Assembly: GCF_014649795.1 (NCBI RefSeq)
Contig: NZ_BMTS01000006.1
Coordinates: 372,001-436,000, forward strand
DNA from: Streptomyces melanogenes
Lineage (GTDB): Bacteria > Actinomycetota > Actinomycetes > Streptomycetales > Streptomycetaceae
Direction: 5' to 3'
DNA length: 64,000 nt
Part shown: positions 39,804-48,296 of the stretch, one piece after another
Position numbering within the stretch: the stretch's first letter is position 1
Layout of the letters: each line of letters opens with the position of its first letter
The notes under the pieces: generated by a model
The model's database searches: none
Told to the model about the DNA's origin: nothing
The model's input: only the letters and a program-made list of their open reading frames with translations
Made by a program: the position numbers and the translations under genes

Positions 39804-41048
39804 ATGCGGCGAATCCTGATAGTCGGGGCCGGTCAGTCCGGGCTCCAGCTGGCCCTCGGACTCCAGTCGAAGGGGTACGAGGTCACCCTGATGTCCAACC
39901 GCACGGCCGACGAGATCCGCTCCGGGCGGGTCATGTCGACGCAGTGCATGTTCCACACGGCGCTCCAGCACGAGCGGGACCTGGGCCTGAACTTCTGGGA
40001 GTCCCAGGCGCCGCGCATCGAGGGCGTGGGCGTCTCGGTGGCCGGCCCCGACGCCTCCCGGCCCGTCGACTGGGTCGGCCGCCTCGACGGCTACGCGCAG
40101 TCGGTCGACCAGCGGGTCAAGATGGCGGGCTGGATGGAGACGTTCGCCCAGCGCGGCGGCCAGCTGGTGATCCACGGGGCGGCGGTCTCGGACCTGGACT
40201 TCTTCGCGCGGACGTACGACCTGGTGCTGGTGTCGGCGGGCAAGGGCGAGCTGGTGTCCATGTTCGGCCGCGACGCCTCGCGCTCGCCGTACGCGGAGCC
40301 GCAGCGGGCGCTCGCCGTCTCGTACGTGCACGGGCTCGGCCCGCGTCCCGAGCACCCGGACTTCGACGCGGTCCGCTGCAACCTGGTGCCCGGGGTGGGC
40401 GAGCTGTTCGTGATGCCGACGCTGACGACGTCGGGCCGGGCGGACATCCTCTTCTGGGAGGGCGTCCCCGGCGGCCCGCTGGACGCGTTCCGGGGCGTGA
40501 CGGACCCGGGCGAGCACCTGTCCTTGACCCTGGAGCTGATGGAGCGCTTCACGCCCTGGGAGTACGCGCGGGCGACGAAGGTCGAACTGACGGATGCGGG
40601 GGGTACGTTGGCGGGCCGTTACGCGCCGACCGTCCGCAACCCGATCGGGCGGCTGCCCGGTGGGGGCCTGGTCCTGGGCGTGGTGGACGTGGTCGTCGCC
40701 AACGACCCGATCACCGGGCAGGGCTCCAACTCGGCGTCCAAGTGTGCGGCGTCGTACCTGGCGTCGATCCTGGAGCGGGGGGAGGCGGCGTTCGACGAGG
40801 AGTGGATGCAGTCGACCTTCGACCGGTACTGGGCGACTGCTCAGCACGTGGTGAAGTGGACGAACGCGATGCTGGGGGTGCCGCCGGAGCACGTCCTCAA
40901 CCTGATCGGCGCGGCCGGCGAACTCCAGCCGGTCGCGGACCGCTTCGCGAACGGCTTCGACGACCCGTCGGACTTCGAGAACTTCTTCTTCGAGGAGGGG
41001 AAGGCGGGGGCGTACTTGGCGGAGGTGGCATCGGCCCAGGCGGCGTAG
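39804..41048 (+). CDS. StyA-like FAD-dependent monooxygenase (styrene/indole monooxygenase group)
   Basis: A 414-residue single-component-looking flavoprotein with FAD-binding GAGQSG (residues 8-13) and overall similarity to the oxygenase subunit of styrene/indole monooxygenases, which take FADH2 from a separate reductase. Characteristic stretches are MSTQCMFHTALQHER, a GRLDGYAQSVD segment and a GD-like NDPITGQGSNSASKCA. No StyB-type reductase is nearby. ATG 39804 has GGAGA nine bases upstream, 61 bp after cvnD, so it is probably co-transcribed with the conservon. The substrate is unknown. The link between a G-protein-like signalling set and an epoxidase-type enzyme is unexplained. Confidence 0.88.
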   Translation: MRRILIVGAGQSGLQLALGLQSKGYEVTLMSNRTADEIRSGRVMSTQCMFHTALQHERDLGLNFWESQAPRIEGVGVSVAGPDASRPVDWVGRLDGYAQSVDQRVKMAGWMETFAQRGGQLVIHGAAVSDLDFFARTYDLVLVSAGKGELVSMFGRDASRSPYAEPQRALAVSYVHGLGPRPEHPDFDAVRCNLVPGVGELFVMPTLTTSGRADILFWEGVPGGPLDAFRGVTDPGEHLSLTLELMERFTPWEYARATKVELTDAGGTLAGRYAPTVRNPIGRLPGGGLVLGVVDVVVANDPITGQGSNSASKCAASYLASILERGEAAFDEEWMQSTFDRYWATAQHVVKWTNAMLGVPPEHVLNLIGAAGELQPVADRFANGFDDPSDFENFFFEEGKAGAYLAEVASAQAA

Positions 41049-41051
41049 TTT

Positions 41052-41178
41052 CCCCCACCCCGCCCCTTCCCGAAACTCTCCGAGGGATCCCTTCGTCTGC
41101 GCGACCAGCCACCCACGGTCCGCAGACAAAGCACCCGGCCGCCCGCCAGAGGGCTTTCGGGAAGGGGTGGGGTGGGGG
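41052..41178. repeat. palindromic intergenic element, copy A
   Basis: A 127-bp element with 24-bp terminal inverted repeats (41052-41075 and 41155-41178, one mismatch) built from CCCCACCCCGCCCCTTCCC. An inner GTCTGCG (41096-41102) / CGCAGAC (41121-41127) pair also folds. It fills the gap between convergent stops at 41048 and 41179, so it probably works as a bidirectional terminator. Homologous outer arms occur at 57047-57259. Confidence 0.85.
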
Positions 41179-42312
41179 CTAATCCCCCGGAGGGGCGTCC
41201 GACGCGTAGCCCTCGTCCGACCCCGCCCCCGCCCCCACCGGCAACCTCGGCGGTCGATACGACCGCACCGCCCCCGCCCCGGGATCAGGACGCACCGCCC
41301 CGAGCAGCGGATTCGACGCGATCGGGGAGATCTTCACCCGGGTCCCGGGACGCGGCGCCTGCACCACCAGCCCGTCCCCCACGTACAGGGCAACATGCGT
41401 CGCCCCGGGGTAGTACACCACTAGGTCCCCCGGACGCAGAGAACGCAGCGGAACCCGCCGCAGCGACGCCCACTGCTCCTGACTCGTCCGCGGAATCGCC
41501 CGCCCCGCATGCGCCCACGCCTGCGACGTGAGGCCGGAGCAGTCGTACGACCCCGGCCCCTCCGCCCCCCACACGTACGGCTTGCCGAGCTGCCCGACCG
41601 CGTACCGCAGCGCCTGCTCGCCCTCCTCCGACGGCGCCCGCACCCCGCTCAGCGCCCCCGTGGCCAGCAGATCCCGCTGGGCCTTCGCCATCCCGTCCCG
41701 CTCCAGGCGGGCCAGCTCGGCGAGTTGGTCCTCGCTCAGGGACGCGAGCAGGCCCTCCACGTCCTTCAGCCGGGTGCGCACCTCGTCCCGCGCCCGGCGC
41801 TGGCGCACGGCCAGCAGCGCCTGCTCGTCCAGCGCCTTGCGCGCCGCCCGCGCCAGACCGTCCGCCTGCTTCTCCATGGAGGCGAGCCGCGTGAGCGACG
41901 CCCGGCGCTCGTCCCCCGCGCGCCGGATCAGATGCCCCTGGTCGAGCGCCCCCTGCGGGTCCCGCGCCAGCAACAGCTGCATATACGTCGAGAGTTCGCT
42001 GCGGCCTTGGTACTGCTCCCGCGCCAGCCGGCCCGCCGCCTCCCGGCTCCGCGCCAGCGCGACCCGCGCCCTGGCCAGCCCGGCCGCGACCTTCTTCTCG
42101 TCCGCCGTGCGCCGCTTCAGCTGCTCCTCGGCCGCGTTGTACGCCTCGGACGCCTCCTCGGCCTGCCGGTACAGCGTCTGAAGCTGCGTCAGCAGACCGG
42201 ACACCGAACTCTCCGGCGGCGTGGGTGCGGCCTGCGCCGCGGGGACGGACGACACGAGCGCCGCCGCGACGACCGCCGCCGTGCACACCGTACGCAGGGA
42301 TCTCATCGACAC
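41179..42312 (-). CDS. secreted NlpC/P60 peptidoglycan endopeptidase
   Basis: A 377-residue exported hydrolase. The signal peptide (TAAVVAAALVSSVPAAQA) is cut near residue 28. A long coiled-coil region (about 38-215) follows, with heptad-rich LQTLYRQAEEASEAYNAAEEQ, then NlpC/P60 (about 232-345). Catalytic Cys258 is in YDCSGL and His306 in ATHVALYV. The tail is Gly/Pro-rich. This layout matches RipA/Cwl-type D,L- or L,D-endopeptidases that cut stem peptides in cell separation; the coiled coil may control access. GTG 42312 has GGAGG seven bases upstream and is preferred to ATG 42306. The stop (TAG) begins inside the intergenic repeat boundary. Confidence 0.92.
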   Translation of the reverse strand: MSMRSLRTVCTAAVVAAALVSSVPAAQAAPTPPESSVSGLLTQLQTLYRQAEEASEAYNAAEEQLKRRTADEKKVAAGLARARVALARSREAAGRLAREQYQGRSELSTYMQLLLARDPQGALDQGHLIRRAGDERRASLTRLASMEKQADGLARAARKALDEQALLAVRQRRARDEVRTRLKDVEGLLASLSEDQLAELARLERDGMAKAQRDLLATGALSGVRAPSEEGEQALRYAVGQLGKPYVWGAEGPGSYDCSGLTSQAWAHAGRAIPRTSQEQWASLRRVPLRSLRPGDLVVYYPGATHVALYVGDGLVVQAPRPGTRVKISPIASNPLLGAVRPDPGAGAVRSYRPPRLPVGAGAGSDEGYASDAPPGD

Positions 42313-42458
42313 GTGCTCACCTCCGGTCGGATGGTGGCACGGTGATCCGGGGCCCGGCCTGCCGAGTCGGGTGAACGGTGCGGATCCTTCCCCCGTACGG
42401 CCGTACCGCGGTGCGGAGGCTTGCCCCCGCGCCCGTCATGTGCGTACGAGAGGGAGGG

Positions 42459-44741
42459 TCACCGCACCGGCAGCGCGTACAGCGTCGCCCCGTGCCACAC
42501 CACCGCCGCGTCCGCGCCCGCCGCCACCGCACGGTAGGTGCCCCGGTCCGCCGACTGCTCCTTGGTGCCCGCGTCCTGGAACTTCCACAGCCGTTCGCCG
42601 CTCGCCGCGTCCAGCGCCGTCACCTGGAACGGGTCGAGCGCCAGGACCGTACGCCCGGACGCGCTCGCCACCGTGCGGGTCTCCACCGGGGCGGTCGGGG
42701 CGAGGTCCGTCGAGCCGACCCACACCTCCCGGCCGTCCGGCGCGGTGACCGCCGCCACCTTGGTGGTGGTGTCGGGGGCGTACACAACTCCCTTGCTGAG
42801 AACGGGAGTTCCGTATGTCCCCGCGCCCTTCCCGCGCTGCCAGCGCAGCTTCGTCGTCTCCAGGTCGAACGCCTGGAGGCCGCCGCCCGCCGTGGTGAGC
42901 AGCGTGCCGTCGGGCGACAGCACCGCCGCGTCGGTGGGCAGCACCGTCCCGTACGACCGCGCCCACAGGTCCTTGCCGGTCTTCGGGTCGACCGCGAAGA
43001 ACTCCGCGAGCACCTGCTTGGCGCCCTTCGGCGGGGCGGCGGCGGGGCGCCGCGCGATCAGCCGGCCACCGACGGCGGTCGCCCACTCGAACGTCTCGCC
43101 CCGGCCGAGCGGGCGGCGCCACAGGGTGGTGCGGGTGGCGATGTCGTACGCGTACAGCGCGGTGTCCTTGCCGACCGTGGCCGTGAACCACACCGTCGTG
43201 CCGTCGTGCGCGCGCACCTCGGGGGTGCCCATGCCGGGTGCGAGCTGGGCGTACGCCACCTTCTGGCGGATCGCGCCGTCCGCCACCGCGAACCAGGTGA
43301 AGTCGGTGGGGCCGACGCCGAACGCCACCGCCGGGTCCGGGCCCGCGGGCTGGAGCTGGGCGAGACCGGCCAGCTCGGGGCGGGTCCAGAGCTGCTTGCC
43401 GGTGCGCAGGTCGACGCCGGTGGGCGCGGCGCCGGGCACGACCAGGACCGCGCCCTGGACGAGCGGGGTGCCGAGGAGCTTGCCGCCGGGCACCGCGTAT
43501 CCCCAGCGGGCGGTCGGGGGCGCGCCGGGCACCGGTTGCGGGCGGGCGGCGGGCTTGCTGTCGGCGGCGGGGGCCTTGCCGTCGCCGTCGTCCCCGTCGA
43601 ACGCCAGCACCCCGGCCGCGCCGACCGCGAGCCCGGCCACCGCCGCGAGCCCGGCGGTCAGCAGCGACCGGCGGTCGGCGGTGAGCCGGGAGAGGGCGTT
43701 GGCGGGCGGGGCGGCCTGCGGAGGCTGGGGCGGCGGTACGGGCAGGGGCTGCGGCGCCGACCAGGCGGGCTGCGGGGGAGCCTGCCCGTTCAGGGCCGGT
43801 GCGGGCAGCGGGGCGGCGGGCTCCGGCACCCGGTCGGCCACCACCGGTCCCGGCAACTCCTGGGCCCGCGCGGCCCGTTCGGCGATCGCGGCCGTCAGGC
43901 GCGGCGGCAGCCACCCCGCGCCGGGCAGCGGGGCGACCCCGCCGGGGACCAGCTCGGCGGCCACCTCGGCCGGGGCCGGGCGCGACCCGGGCGCCTTGGC
44001 CAGACAGCGGCCGAGCAGCGGGCGCAGGGCGGCCGGGACCGGGGTGAGGTCCGGGACCGAGTGCGCGATGCGGTGCGCGGCCGCGTCGGCCGGGCCGGAG
44101 TCGAACGGGCCCGCGCCCCCCGCCGCGTACGCGAGCAGCATGCCCAGCATGAAGACGTCGGCGGCGGGGCCGGGCTGCTCACCGGCGACCTGCTCCGGCG
44201 TCAGATAGCCGACGGTCACACCGAGCCGCCCGCCCTCCCCGGCGCTCGCCGCGCTGGCGCCGCCGAGCACGCCGAAGGCGGTGACCAGCGGTCCTTCGGC
44301 GGTGAGCAGCACGACGTCGGGGCCCAGGCCCTGGAAGGCCTCACCGGTCACCGCGTGCGCCCGCTCCAGGGTGGCGGCGAGGGCCGCGCCCAGGGTGCGC
44401 ACGGCCTCCTCGGGCAGCGGCCCGGCCAGCGCCACCGCCTCGGCGAGGGTGAGCGCGGCCGTGAACGGGGTGGCCAGCCACGGCAGCCACTCCTCGGGGC
44501 CGGTGGCCAGCACCGGCGGCACCCAGGGCCCGGCTAGCCGCTCGGCGGCCCGCGCCTCGGCCCGGAAGCGGGTGCGGAAGGCGGGCAGCGCGGCCAGGTC
44601 GGGGCGGGCAGCGGTGACACAGACCCCGCGCCCGTCCGCCCCGTGGGCGAGATAGACCCGGGCGGTGCCGGTCTCGCGCAGCCTGGCCCGCATGCGGTAC
44701 GGACCGAGCTCGCGCGGTTCCTCGGCGGTCAGCGCCTCCAT
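42459..44741 (-). CDS. membrane pseudokinase fused to an extracellular PQQ-type beta-propeller
   Basis: A 760-residue protein. Residues about 10-270 have the pattern of a Ser/Thr kinase domain, but key residues are gone. The beta3 Lys context is replaced (CVTAARPD), the HRD loop reads QGLGPD and the DFG position reads AFG, so phosphotransfer is unlikely. A Pro-rich linker (about 290-360) precedes one transmembrane helix (about 370-395, LLTAGLAAVAGLAVGAAGVL). The outside half (about 410-760) is built of repeated PQQ-type blades, each with a variant of DLRTGKQLW. It therefore looks like a receptor-type pseudokinase that binds a wall or small molecule through its propeller. ATG 44741 has GGGGGAG seven bases upstream. 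Confidence 0.88.
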   Translation of the reverse strand: MEALTAEEPRELGPYRMRARLRETGTARVYLAHGADGRGVCVTAARPDLAALPAFRTRFRAEARAAERLAGPWVPPVLATGPEEWLPWLATPFTAALTLAEAVALAGPLPEEAVRTLGAALAATLERAHAVTGEAFQGLGPDVVLLTAEGPLVTAFGVLGGASAASAGEGGRLGVTVGYLTPEQVAGEQPGPAADVFMLGMLLAYAAGGAGPFDSGPADAAAHRIAHSVPDLTPVPAALRPLLGRCLAKAPGSRPAPAEVAAELVPGGVAPLPGAGWLPPRLTAAIAERAARAQELPGPVVADRVPEPAAPLPAPALNGQAPPQPAWSAPQPLPVPPPQPPQAAPPANALSRLTADRRSLLTAGLAAVAGLAVGAAGVLAFDGDDGDGKAPAADSKPAARPQPVPGAPPTARWGYAVPGGKLLGTPLVQGAVLVVPGAAPTGVDLRTGKQLWTRPELAGLAQLQPAGPDPAVAFGVGPTDFTWFAVADGAIRQKVAYAQLAPGMGTPEVRAHDGTTVWFTATVGKDTALYAYDIATRTTLWRRPLGRGETFEWATAVGGRLIARRPAAAPPKGAKQVLAEFFAVDPKTGKDLWARSYGTVLPTDAAVLSPDGTLLTTAGGGLQAFDLETTKLRWQRGKGAGTYGTPVLSKGVVYAPDTTTKVAAVTAPDGREVWVGSTDLAPTAPVETRTVASASGRTVLALDPFQVTALDAASGERLWKFQDAGTKEQSADRGTYRAVAAGADAAVVWHGATLYALPVR

Positions 44742-44800
44742 GGTTCAACTCCCCCTGCGGCACGGCGTGGACCAGCGAGCTTATCGCGCCACAGGAGCTC

Positions 44801-45070
44801 CTACGCGCGCGGCTTCGGCTTGGTCCAGGGCCAGCGGCGCGGCTCGCGACCCTCCGGGACGTAGGTGTACTTCCAGCCGCGCGGCAGCCCGAGGCGCTTG
44901 CTGTGTCCGACGGGCTCGCGCCGGTAGGCGTGGACGGTCGGCGGGCCGCCGTCGGCGTCCGGGACCGGGACCTCGTACCACTGGGGAGGCTTGTCCGTGG
45001 GGCCGACCAGGACGGGCAGGACGCGCCCGTCGAGGGGCCCGCCCACAAAGAGGGTGTTCTCGCTTCGCAC
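44801..45070 (-). CDS. conserved hypothetical protein, 89 residues
   Basis: A small soluble protein with many Trp, Tyr and Pro residues (WYEVPVPD, RGWKYTYVPEG, RRWPWTKPKP) and a glycine-rich start (GGPLDGRVLPVLVG). No cysteines, signal or transmembrane helix. GTG 45070 lacks a strong ribosome binding site. Similar proteins are, as far as I recall, widespread in Streptomyces without a known function. It lies between the pseudokinase and TetR genes. Confidence 0.65.
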   Translation of the reverse strand: MRSENTLFVGGPLDGRVLPVLVGPTDKPPQWYEVPVPDADGGPPTVHAYRREPVGHSKRLGLPRGWKYTYVPEGREPRRWPWTKPKPRA

Positions 45071-45109
45071 GTCTCAAGTGTCACACCGGTGCGGGCCGCG
45101 CCGCGCGCG

Positions 45110-45835
45110 TCACAGCAGGTGGGCGGCTTCGGCCAGGACCGGGAGCACCCGGCGGGCGAGGAGTCCGGCCGGGCCGTCGGCGGGCTCCAGGGCCAGCGCG
45201 GCCCGGACCACGGCGGCCGCCTGCGGGTCGGTGGCGGCGGTCGCGGTGAGCAGGGCCACCAGGTGGTCGACCAGCCAGTCGCGCAGCTCGGGCAGCGGCG
45301 GCTGCTTCTCCTCGTCCAGCCAGATCAGGGAGGCGGCCTCGACCGCCGCGATCCAGGTGCGCACCATCATCCGCAGCCGTGCACCCGGGCTCTCCACCTC
45401 CAGGTGGAGGAGGATCTGCTCGGCGGCGGACCGGCGCACCTCGTCGACTATCGCGGTCGTCCGGGAGGTCTCGGCGACGCTGCCGCCCTGGAGGAGGGCG
45501 GAGAACCCGGCGTCGTGCTCGTCGACGAAGGCGAGGTAGCGGTCCAGAGCGTGGGTCAGGCGCTCGGTGAGCGGGCCGGTCTGGGGCTGGGCGAAGCAGA
45601 GTTCGAGCTCGTCGGCGGCCGAGCGCAGCGCCGCCTCGTACAACTGCTGCTTGCCGCCGGGGAAGTAGCGGTAGACCAGTGGGCGCGAGACCCCGGCCGC
45701 CTCGGCGACGTCGTCGAGCGAGACGTCCTCCGGCGCCCGGTGCGCGAAGAGCGACAGCGCGGCGTCGAGGAGCTGGGTGCGGCGCTCCTCGACGCTGAGC
45801 CTGCGGTACGCGGGGGTGGTGGCCGGTGAGGTCAT
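45110..45835 (-). CDS. TetR-family transcriptional regulator
   Basis: A 241-residue regulator. The N-terminal HTH (VSLDDVAEAAGVSRPLVYRYFPGGKQQLY, residues about 40-68) is well conserved; the remainder is the helical ligand-binding domain. ATG 45835 has no clear Shine-Dalgarno site and may be leaderless. It lies 143 bp downstream of the AurF-like gene on the same strand and may be transcribed with it, making control of the two diiron genes likely. A palindromic GCTTG-TCAG-CAAGC in the divergent gap (46974-46987) is a candidate operator. Confidence 0.9.
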   Translation of the reverse strand: MTSPATTPAYRRLSVEERRTQLLDAALSLFAHRAPEDVSLDDVAEAAGVSRPLVYRYFPGGKQQLYEAALRSAADELELCFAQPQTGPLTERLTHALDRYLAFVDEHDAGFSALLQGGSVAETSRTTAIVDEVRRSAAEQILLHLEVESPGARLRMMVRTWIAAVEAASLIWLDEEKQPPLPELRDWLVDHLVALLTATAATDPQAAAVVRAALALEPADGPAGLLARRVLPVLAEAAHLL

Positions 45836-45978
45836 ACGGGCAGCGTAATCCCCGGGCCGTTGCTTCAGGCCGGTGCTCGTACGCGGTTGGCCGGGAGCGG
45901 AGGGTTCGGCGAAGGGTTCCCTGCGGGGCTCGGCGAAGCGGTCGGTGAACTGCTCGGTGAAGGGCATGCGGGGCCGGG

Positions 45979-46908
45979 TCAGGCCAGCAGCCCCGAGCTC
46001 TGCCACAGCCGGCGGCCCACGCCGCGCAGCACGCCTATGTCGTCGAGGAAGTCGGTGAGCCGCCTGGCGCCGTTCTGCATCACCTCGCGCCGGTGGCCGC
46101 TGGCCTTCACCTGGGCGACGGCCTCCCGGCGGTCCAGCCCCACGTTCTCGTACACCTTGGGGTTGACGAAGCAGGTGGAGAAGACCCGGGCCGCCTCGCC
46201 GCAGCTGACCCTGGTCAGCTCCCGCTCCCAGGCGGGCGCGGTGACCATCTGGCGCCGCAACTCCTCGCGGGCGTACCGGACGTGGCGGGCCTCCTCGACC
46301 ACGTGGATGCGGGTGACGCCGCGCATCAGGGTCTGCACCCGGTCGTCCGGGAAGGTCAGCCGCTGCATCCAGTCGAGGATCTCCTCGCCGAGCAGGGTGG
46401 CCGCGAAGGAGCCGGGGGTGGTGGAGACGGTCTTCAGGACGCGCGCGAGGTTGTGGTAGAGCCGGGGGACCGGGTAGGTGGGCGATCCGCACTTCTGGAT
46501 CACGCGGGCGAACATCATCGAGTGGCGGCACTCGTCGGCGATCTCGGTGAGCGCGTAGCGGACGTGGTTGCTGGTGACGGGCTTGTCGTAGACGTGCCGC
46601 ACCAGCAGCTGCATCAGGATGATCTCGAACCAGATGCCGAGCGAGCCGAGCGAGGCGGCCTCGTGACGGGACAGTTCGATGCGCTGGTCCTCGGACATCC
46701 CGCGCCACATCGGGGTGTCGTAGAGGGAGAGCAGCTCCGGGGGCCAGAACCACTTGCCGTCCTCCAGCGGCGCGTCCCAGTCCAGTTCCTTGTCGGGGTC
46801 GAAGGAGTGCTTGGCGGACGACGCGAGCAGCCGCTCGGCGACCTCCTCGCGGTCCCGGAGCAGGCCGAGCGCGTCGCGGAGCACTTCGCTGTCGGTCACG
46901 GTCGTCAT
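45979..46908 (-). CDS. AurF-like diiron oxygenase (p-aminobenzoate N-oxygenase family)
   Basis: A 309-residue four-helix-bundle diiron enzyme. Metal-ligand patterns are visible as an E-x-S-R-H-E-A helix (about 81-85), EIADECRHSMMF, a GEEILDW helix and HVVEEARHVRYAREE. AurF-type enzymes oxidise aryl amines to nitro or hydroxylamino groups with O2; other members hydroxylate or oxidise different substrates. ATG 46908 has AGGTG upstream. It is divergent from another ferritin-like gene at 47102 across 193 bp, and TetR follows. The pairing suggests a two-diiron-protein unit under TetR control. Substrate unknown. Confidence 0.86.
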   Translation of the reverse strand: MTTVTDSEVLRDALGLLRDREEVAERLLASSAKHSFDPDKELDWDAPLEDGKWFWPPELLSLYDTPMWRGMSEDQRIELSRHEAASLGSLGIWFEIILMQLLVRHVYDKPVTSNHVRYALTEIADECRHSMMFARVIQKCGSPTYPVPRLYHNLARVLKTVSTTPGSFAATLLGEEILDWMQRLTFPDDRVQTLMRGVTRIHVVEEARHVRYAREELRRQMVTAPAWERELTRVSCGEAARVFSTCFVNPKVYENVGLDRREAVAQVKASGHRREVMQNGARRLTDFLDDIGVLRGVGRRLWQSSGLLA

Positions 46909-46973
46909 GGCTGGGGCACCTCGGTGGGAGTCGGCCTCGAAGGGGGTTACCGGCGGTCAACTCTTATGAGACT

Positions 46974-47060
46974 GCTTGTCAGCAAGCGCGTCAATCCCTT
47001 CGGCCCGACTTGTTGACCCGGCGTCTACCAACGTGTGAGCCTGCCAATGAGCCAACGTGT
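46974..47060. promoter_or_regulatory. divergent promoter region with palindrome and direct repeat
   Basis: GCTTG (46974-46978), TCAG, CAAGC (46983-46987) is an inverted repeat upstream of the AurF-like gene. CCAACGTGT occurs twice 24 bp apart (47028-47036, 47052-47060) upstream of the ferritin-like gene. Either may bind the TetR regulator. Confidence 0.5.
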
Positions 47061-47101
47061 CACGGTCAGTCAGGTAGTTCCGCGAGGCGAAGGAGCCGCA
47101 C

Positions 47102-48208
47102 GTGTCTACGCACGACCTGTATGTGAACGGCCCGCAGGACCCCCTCTGGGAGATCCCGGCCTCGGGAGCGGCGCGTTTCAGCTGGGACTACGACGACGGA
47201 CGCGAGCGCCTCCTCGCCCTCTACCAGAAGGGCAAGGACAAGCAGTGGGACGGCGCCAAGCGGATCGACTGGGACATCGAGGTCGACCCGTACGACCCGC
47301 TGGGGACGCCCGACGAGTCGCTGACGCTGTACGGGACGCGCCACTGGGCCAAGATGACCGACAAGGACAAGGGCGAGCTGCGCAGGCACTACGCCTCCTG
47401 GCAGTTCAGCCAGTTCCTGCACGGCGAGCAGGGCGCGATGGTGTGCGCGGCGCGGATCGTGGAGTCGGTGCCGGACCTGGACGCGAAGTTCTACTCCGCC
47501 ACCCAGACGATGGACGAGGCGCGGCACGCGGAGATCTACTCCCGCTTCCTCCACGACAAGGTCGGCATGCTCTACCCGGTCAACGACAACCTCCAGGGGC
47601 TGCTCGGCGACACCCTGCGCGACTCCCGCTGGGACATGCCCTACCTCGGGATGCAGGTCCTCATCGAGGGCCTCGCGCTCGCCGCGTTCGGCATGATCCG
47701 CGACACCACCGACAAGCCGCTGCCCAAGCAGATCCTGGCGTACGTGATGCAGGACGAGGCCCGGCACGTGGCCTTCGGGCGGATGGCCCTGCGCGACTAC
47801 TACAAGCAGCTCAGCGACGCGGAGCTGCGCGAGCGCGAGGAATTCGTCATCGAGGGCTGCTACTTGATGCGCGACCGCCTGCGCGGCGTCGAGGTCCTGG
47901 AGAACTTCGGCGTCTCCAAGGCGGAGGCCGAGCAGTACTCGGAGCAGAACGAGTTCCTGCACCTGTTCCGCAAGCTCCTGTTCAGCCGCGTCGTCCCCTG
48001 CGTCAAGGACATCGGCCTGTGGGGCAAACGCCTCCAGCAGGCGTACGTGGACATGGGCGTCCTGGAACTCGGCGACTCCAACCTCGACCTGCTGATGGCC
48101 GAGGACGAGGAGATCGCAGAACAACTGGACCGCGACCGCTTCGCCCAGGAGGAGACGGCGCGAGTGGCGGAGGTGGAGGAGATGATCGCGGAGGGGGCGG
48201 GGGGCTGA
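47102..48208 (+). CDS. ferritin-like diiron protein
   Basis: A 368-residue helical protein with ferritin-like metal-binding motifs: SQFLHGEQGAMVCAAR, TMDEARHAEIYSRF, a QVLIEGLALAAFG helix and MQDEARHVAFGRMALR. This arrangement of two E-x-x-H pairs with paired Glu fits the ferritin-like/ribonucleotide-reductase-R2-like group. It may be an oxidase or hydroxylase, or a protein that supplies iron or electrons to the divergent AurF-like partner. GTG 47102 has AAGGAG six bases upstream. Confidence 0.83.
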   Translation: MSTHDLYVNGPQDPLWEIPASGAARFSWDYDDGRERLLALYQKGKDKQWDGAKRIDWDIEVDPYDPLGTPDESLTLYGTRHWAKMTDKDKGELRRHYASWQFSQFLHGEQGAMVCAARIVESVPDLDAKFYSATQTMDEARHAEIYSRFLHDKVGMLYPVNDNLQGLLGDTLRDSRWDMPYLGMQVLIEGLALAAFGMIRDTTDKPLPKQILAYVMQDEARHVAFGRMALRDYYKQLSDAELREREEFVIEGCYLMRDRLRGVEVLENFGVSKAEAEQYSEQNEFLHLFRKLLFSRVVPCVKDIGLWGKRLQQAYVDMGVLELGDSNLDLLMAEDEEIAEQLDRDRFAQEETARVAEVEEMIAEGAGG

Positions 48209-48296
48209 CCCGAGACTCACGCTTTCGTGCGGCGCTCCCTCGTTCCCCCTGGGTAGGCTGGCGGTACCGAGCAGACTCCTCCCCATGGGAGCAAGC

